A stretch of DNA of 8,492 bases from Candidatus Vogelbacteria bacterium. GTDB taxonomy: Bacteria; Patescibacteriota; Minisyncoccia; Phycocordibacterales; XYD1-FULL-46-19. Each line of letters opens with the position of its first letter. Position 1 is the first letter of the stretch. The notes under the pieces were generated by a model that saw only the letters and a program-made list of their open reading frames with translations, was not told where the DNA came from and did not search any database. The translations under genes were made by a program, and so were the position numbers. This document shows positions 5,146 through 8,492 of the stretch, piece by piece. The DNA lies in contig JAPLZN010000103.1 of assembly GCA_026395035.1 (NCBI GenBank), positions 1-8,492 of the forward strand. The letters run 5' to 3'.

Positions 5146-7617
5146 ATGGCAAAAGTGAAAAAAACGGTGAAAGCAGTGAAAAAGGCGACTGGCACGAAAA
5201 AGGTAACCCGTTTTGCGACTCCGAAAACGACCAAGTCGGCCAAATCCGCCTCGGGCGGAAAACCCAAACTGTTGGAGATCAAAAAGCGCGATGGTAGTAT
5301 TTTGCCGTTTGAACTGGACAAGATCGCGCATGCCGTTTTTAAGTCTATGAAGGCCTCAGGCGAGGGGAGCGAAGCTGATGCCGTGGTAGTCGCCCAGTCG
5401 GTCAAAGACGAGCTGGAACGCGAATGCCTGGCTAATACCGACAACTGCCTGCCGACCGTTGAAGAGATCCAGGACCTGGTGGAAAAGCACCTCATCCTGC
5501 ACCAGTTTGCCGCCGCTTCCAAAGCTTACATTCTCTACCGCGAAAAGCGGTCCGAATTGCGTCGCTTGCGCGGCGATGTCCCACGCCATGTTCGCGAGCT
5601 GGCCAAAGAATCCAAAAAATACTTCCGCAATCAGCTGTCGGAATTCGTCTACTACACCACCTATTCCAAATGGTTGCCCGACGAGCATCGCCGCGAAACC
5701 TGGTTGGAAACAATCGACCGCTATGTTGATTTTATGCAGGAAAACTTGGGCGACAAATTGTCCGCCAAAGAATACGCCGAGATTCGCGAATATATGCTGG
5801 GCATGAAAGCCCTCGGCTCGATGCGCCTGCTCTGGGGTTCCGGCAAAGCGGCGCGCGCGACCAATGTCGTCGCCTACAATTGTTCGTTCATTGCGCCCAA
5901 AGAATGGCAGGACTTCGGCGAAGTAATGTATGTCCTGATGTGCGGGTCTGGTCTGGGCTTTTCGGTGGAACGACAAAATGTGGAATTGCTTCCGATCATC
6001 AAACGGCAAACCGGCGAAAAATTGGCGACGCATATGGTGGGCGACAGCAAAGAGGGCTGGGCCGATGCTTTCGTGCTCGGTCTCAAAACCTGGTCCGAAG
6101 GCAAGGATATTGTTTTTGATTATTCCAGCGTCCGCCCGCAGGGTGCGCGCTTGGCCACGATGGGCGGTCGCAGTTCCGGTCCCGAACCTTTGCGCAATTT
6201 GATAGACTTCGCTCGTGGGCGCCTGCTCTCGCGCCAGGGCCGTCGGCTCACGACCTTGGATGTCCACGATATGATGTGCAAAATTGGCGAAATCGTGGTG
6301 ATGGGCGGTGTCCGTCGCTCGGCGCTCATTTCACTATCCGAATTGGACGATCCGGAAATGAAGGAGGCCAAAAACGGCCAGTTCTACCTCTCGCATCCCG
6401 AACGCATGATGGCCAACAACTCCGTCGTCTACAACGAAAAACCGACGATTGAACAATTTTTGGACGAATGGCTGAACCTAATCAAGGCGCGCTCCGGCGA
6501 GCGGGGGATTTTCAATCGCGGGGGACTGGTCAAACAATTGCCGGCCCGGCGTTTGGCGGTTTCCAATGATCACTTGTACAGCATGGGCATGAATCCCTGC
6601 GGTGAAATCTATCTGCGTTCCAAACAATTCTGTAATTTGTCGGAGGTGGTGGCCCGCGCCGAAGATACCGAAAAAGATTTGCTGGATAAGGTGCGCATTG
6701 CCACGATTTTGGGCACTTACCAAAGCACGCTGACGCATTTTCCGTACCTGTCCAAAGAATGGCAAGCCAACTGCGAGGAAGAGCGCCTGCTTGGCGTGTC
6801 TATCACCGGCCAGTGGGATTGTCCGGCCTTGCGCAACGACGCCACTTTTGAGAAATTGAAAAAAATGGCAGTGGAGACGAATAAAAAATATGCCGCCCGC
6901 TTCGGCATCAGCCAATCAATGGCGGTCACCTGTGCCAAACCCTCCGGCAACGGTTCGCAATTATTTGATTCGTCGTCCGGCTGTCATCCGCGCCACGCCC
7001 AATACTATATTCGCCGCGTGCGTTTGGAAGTGCACAACCCGCTCTTTTTGATGTTGAAAGACGCCGGCATCAAAATGTTGCCCGAAGTCGGCCAGACCGA
7101 GGCGACCGCCACCACCTGGGTGGTGGAATTCCCGATCAAGGCGCCAAAAGGGGCGATCTTCAAACAAGATTTGAACGCGATTGAACACTTGAATTACTGG
7201 AAGATGATCAAGATGCATTACACCGAGCACAATCCGTCCGTGACGATTTCCGTCGGCGATGAAGAATGGCTGGCGGCCGGCAATTGGGTCTACGAAAACT
7301 GGGATTTGGTCGGCGGGCTGTCGTTCCTTCCGCGCGACAACGCCGTGTACCGCCTGGCGCCCTATGAAGAGATTACCAAAGAGCGCTACGACGAACTGGC
7401 CAAAAACTTCCCCGACATAGACTTCTCCAAAATTGTCCTCTACGAGTATGAAGACAACACCACCTCATCAAAGGAACTAGCCTGCTCCTCCGGCAAGTGC
7501 GAAGTAGACTTCACCCAAGTCCCCGAATCCGCCGTGGTCGCCTCTTCCGCCCCCGCTTCTTCCTCTCACTCTTCATCTTCTCACCCCTCTTCCCCCAAAA
7601 AGAAATCTAAAAAGTAG
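5146..7617 (+). CDS. nrdJ: Adenosylcobalamin-dependent ribonucleoside-triphosphate reductase (class II)
   Basis: This 823-residue enzyme makes deoxyribonucleotides from ribonucleotides in the cytoplasm, using adenosylcobalamin to start the radical reaction. It fits the RTPR type known from Lactobacillus leichmannii. All five key cysteines can be placed: Cys246 (VAYNCSF) and Cys496 (QFCNL) as the active-site redox pair, Cys485 in NPCGEI as the thiyl-radical residue with Glu487 beside it, and Cys780/Cys785 (ACSSGKC) as the C-terminal shuttle pair. Spacings 485-496 and 780-785 equal those of the L. leichmannii enzyme (408-419, 731-736). An ATP-cone (about residues 41-138) precedes the catalytic barrel and suggests dATP/ATP activity control. 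Odd features are a Lys-rich first 41 residues and a Ser-rich tail after Cys785 ending in KKKSKK. The ATG at 5146 has no ribosome site; no better start is seen before the ATP-cone. The frame is intact, with no intein or frameshift. Confidence 0.96.
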   Translation: MAKVKKTVKAVKKATGTKKVTRFATPKTTKSAKSASGGKPKLLEIKKRDGSILPFELDKIAHAVFKSMKASGEGSEADAVVVAQSVKDELERECLANTDNCLPTVEEIQDLVEKHLILHQFAAASKAYILYREKRSELRRLRGDVPRHVRELAKESKKYFRNQLSEFVYYTTYSKWLPDEHRRETWLETIDRYVDFMQENLGDKLSAKEYAEIREYMLGMKALGSMRLLWGSGKAARATNVVAYNCSFIAPKEWQDFGEVMYVLMCGSGLGFSVERQNVELLPIIKRQTGEKLATHMVGDSKEGWADAFVLGLKTWSEGKDIVFDYSSVRPQGARLATMGGRSSGPEPLRNLIDFARGRLLSRQGRRLTTLDVHDMMCKIGEIVVMGGVRRSALISLSELDDPEMKEAKNGQFYLSHPERMMANNSVVYNEKPTIEQFLDEWLNLIKARSGERGIFNRGGLVKQLPARRLAVSNDHLYSMGMNPCGEIYLRSKQFCNLSEVVARAEDTEKDLLDKVRIATILGTYQSTLTHFPYLSKEWQANCEEERLLGVSITGQWDCPALRNDATFEKLKKMAVETNKKYAARFGISQSMAVTCAKPSGNGSQLFDSSSGCHPRHAQYYIRRVRLEVHNPLFLMLKDAGIKMLPEVGQTEATATTWVVEFPIKAPKGAIFKQDLNAIEHLNYWKMIKMHYTEHNPSVTISVGDEEWLAAGNWVYENWDLVGGLSFLPRDNAVYRLAPYEEITKERYDELAKNFPDIDFSKIVLYEYEDNTTSSKELACSSGKCEVDFTQVPESAVVASSAPASSSHSSSSHPSSPKKKSKK

Positions 7618-7635
7618 GTTCCTCTCTGTATTTTT

Positions 7636-7683
7636 CCCCTCCTCTTCGAGGAGGGGTGGCGTACACGCCGGGGCGGTTGACCC
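7636..7683. repeat. Third-family repeat, copy 1 (hairpin plus GGGGCGGTTGACCC tail)
   Basis: A perfect 9-bp stem (7636-7644 with 7648-7656, loop TTC) is followed by a small GGCGT-AC-ACGCC hairpin and the 14-base tail GGGGCGGTTGACCC (7670-7683). The same tail recurs at 7851-7864. No U-tract follows the hairpin, so it is not a standard terminator for nrdJ. Confidence 0.7.
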
Positions 7684-7698
7684 TGTCTTTTCTGTATC

Positions 7699-7726
7699 GT
7701 CATTGCGAGCGAAGCGCGGCAATCTC
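7699..7726 (+). repeat. GTCATTGCGAG-family repeat, copy 2
   Basis: It shares the start GTCATTGCGAG and the end GCAATCTC with 3412-3440 and is about the same length. The middle differs (CGAAGCGCG here), and the ATTGC/GCAAT arms are kept. Confidence 0.8.
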
Positions 7727-7751
7727 TATTATCGTGTCATCCCCGCATTTG

Positions 7752-7780
7752 TGTCATCCCGGGCTTGACCCGGGATCCAG
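7752..7780 (+). repeat. GTCATCCCGG-family palindromic repeat, copy 5
   Basis: The 8-bp stem ATCCCGGG/CCCGGGAT (7756-7763 with 7769-7776) encloses the CTTGA loop, and CCAG follows. It differs from copies 1 and 3 by paired changes in the outer stem (ATCC/GGAT against ACCC/GGGT), which keep the hairpin. This suggests selection on, or formation through, the folded shape. Confidence 0.88.
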
Positions 7781-7800
7781 GACCCGCATTTTCTCCCCGC

Positions 7801-7865
7801 CTTTTCACTGCGTTCCGCCGTAGCCTCCGGCGAAGGAGGAAGGCGGGGTAGGGGCGGTTGACCCC
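7801..7865. repeat. Third-family repeat, copy 2
   Basis: Nested arms CCGCC (7815-7819) with GGCGG (7842-7846) and CCTCC (7824-7828) with GGAGG (7835-7839) make a branched hairpin. It ends in the same 14-base tail, GGGGCGGTTGACCC (7851-7864), as the copy at 7636-7683. Confidence 0.65.
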
Positions 7866-7917
7866 TTTCCATCTTCTTATTCCCAAAAACCCCTAAAAAT
7901 AACGCTATTTTGGCCCC

Positions 7918-7968
7918 TGTTTACAATTGGTTGACAATTGAAAAGCATTTGTTTACAATTGGTTGATA
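7918..7968 (+). promoter_or_regulatory. Twin 17-bp direct repeats overlapping the promoter: probable operator pair
   Basis: TGTTTACAATTGGTTGA occurs exactly at 7918-7934 and 7950-7966, 32 bp apart from start to start, or about three helical turns. With one mismatch the match extends to 19 bases. The first copy covers the -35 box and the second covers the -10 box and transcription start. The palindrome CAATTG occurs three times (7924, 7935, 7956). The next gene encodes a helix-turn-helix protein, so autoregulation is the natural reading, though it is inference. Confidence 0.75.
7931..7959 (+). promoter_or_regulatory. Strong sigma-70-type promoter of the HTH-GHKL gene
   Basis: A perfect TTGACA (7931-7936) and TACAAT (7954-7959, 5/6) are separated by exactly 17 bases. 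The predicted start near 7966 leaves at most about four bases before the ATG at 7970, so the message is leaderless or nearly so. No ribosome site is visible. This is the best-matching promoter in the window. Confidence 0.75.
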
Positions 7969-7969
7969 C

Positions 7970-8492
7970 ATGATAAACAAAGAAAAAATCATTGCTATGG
8001 CCGAGGAGATTGGTGTTTTAAAAAATATCAATCTCGTTCGCGTGTTTGGCATCAGTCGGCAATATGCCGCCCGGTTTTTAGCGGAATTAGTGGCGGAGGG
8101 AAAAATGTTAAAAATTGGCGCGACGCGCAACGCGGCTTATATTTTACCGGCCTATGCCGATCGTCATCCGGAAATAATCAGTAACCGCTATGTAAAAATC
8201 TTCACCAATCAGTCACTGGAAGAACATAAGGTACTTGATGATATCGAACGCTCGTTTGCCCCGCTGAAAAAAATAGCGGAAAATGTCAAAAGCATTTTCA
8301 CCTACGCCTTTTCGGAAATGATGAATAACGCCATCGAACATTCCGGTTCGGACAAAATCAAAGTAACCGTCGCTTTAAATGGCCCGGTTCTGTCTTTTGT
8401 CGTGGATGATTTTGGTATCGGAGTATTCCGGAACATTATGCGTCAGCGCCAGTTAAATTCGGAACTGGAAGCCATCCAGGATCTGCTGAAAG
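7970..8492 (+). CDS. Winged-helix plus GHKL-ATPase regulator, 3' end outside the window
   Basis: The first 174 residues of a gene that runs off the window. Residues 5-60 form a DNA-binding helix-turn-helix with a wing (INLVRVFGISRQYAARFLAELVAEGKMLKIG). Residues about 88-174 begin a GHKL (histidine-kinase-type) ATPase domain with an N-box (Glu116, Asn119-Asn120, then IEHS) and a G1 box (DDFGIGVF, 146-153). No phospho-acceptor histidine motif or sensor domain stands between them, so this is not an ordinary two-component kinase. ATP binding may directly control DNA binding. Known proteins of this layout often end in a STAS-like DUF4325 domain, which would lie beyond the edge here. The start is fixed by the promoter four to ten bases upstream. 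Leucine codons are often TTA (7 of 15), and the gene is more AT-rich than nrdJ, hinting at a different origin. Two direct repeats in its promoter suggest that it controls itself. Confidence 0.88.
   Translation, partial: MINKEKIIAMAEEIGVLKNINLVRVFGISRQYAARFLAELVAEGKMLKIGATRNAAYILPAYADRHPEIISNRYVKIFTNQSLEEHKVLDDIERSFAPLKKIAENVKSIFTYAFSEMMNNAIEHSGSDKIKVTVALNGPVLSFVVDDFGIGVFRNIMRQRQLNSELEAIQDLLK

Larger units (their letters stand above)
7618..7969. other. 352-bp intergenic region made mostly of dispersed repeats
   Basis: No gene is supported between nrdJ and the HTH-GHKL gene. The region holds repeats of three families (7636-7683, 7699-7726, 7752-7780, 7801-7865) and then the promoter/operator region of the last gene. 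A short stub TGTCATCCCCGCAT (7735-7748) looks like a broken copy of the GTCATCCCGG family. No U-tailed terminator for nrdJ was seen. Confidence 0.7.

Noticed and set aside
5356..6267. A 303-codon minus-strand open frame inside nrdJ.
   Set aside because: It is antisense to conserved catalytic sequence, and the translation shows no family motifs.

Overview
The window looks like a piece of a bacterial chromosome of intermediate GC, most likely from a Candidate Phyla Radiation (Patescibacteria) genome. That placement is inference. It rests on the full-length class II (B12-dependent) ribonucleotide reductase with an ATP-cone, a thioredoxin-like protein of the type seen beside VKOR/CcdA in these genomes, several small genes I cannot name, very short or absent 5' leaders, and intergenic gaps packed with the GTCATCCCGG and GTCATTGCGAG palindromic repeats. 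No rRNA, tRNA, CRISPR array, transposase or phage gene was seen.

Left part (1-2450). Bases 1-100 hold no gene I can support. Two minus-strand genes (150-581 and 737-1471) encode small membrane proteins with the same two-helix head but different soluble tails, one basic and one very acidic with proline-rich parts. Each is followed by its own intrinsic terminator. A divergent plus-strand gene (1629-2369) encodes a soluble protein of unknown function and ends in a strong terminator. The 157-bp gap between the divergent genes holds nested inverted repeats. All three genes have clear Shine-Dalgarno sequences.

Middle part (2451-4771). A CcdA-like membrane electron carrier (2486-3292), a helical orphan protein (3526-4035) and a membrane-anchored thioredoxin-like protein (4196-4687) follow on the plus strand. 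CcdA and the thioredoxin probably form a thiol relay that carries reducing power out across the membrane. The gaps hold palindromic repeats (3301-3491, 4698-4725) and a 130-bp inverted-repeat element (4035-4164). A hairpin terminator closes the group at 4746-4771.

Right part (4772-8492). A 374-bp gap with three tandem hairpins, a 7-bp tandem repeat and an AT-rich stretch leads into nrdJ (5146-7617). Its catalytic and redox cysteines are all present, and it carries unusual Lys-rich and Ser/Lys-rich tails. A second gap (7618-7969) is almost wholly made of three families of repeats. It ends in a strong promoter overlapped by two copies of a 17-bp direct repeat. Right after this starts a partial gene (7970 to window end) for a winged-helix plus GHKL-ATPase regulator, which is more AT-rich than its neighbours.

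The plus-strand genes from 2486 onward lack Shine-Dalgarno sequences. Two of them have an extended -10 box exactly six bases before the ATG, so they look leaderless. This contrasts sharply with the first three genes. The strongest candidates for something undescribed are the twin-operator HTH-GHKL regulator, the paired membrane proteins with opposite-charge tails, and the 130-bp inverted-repeat element.
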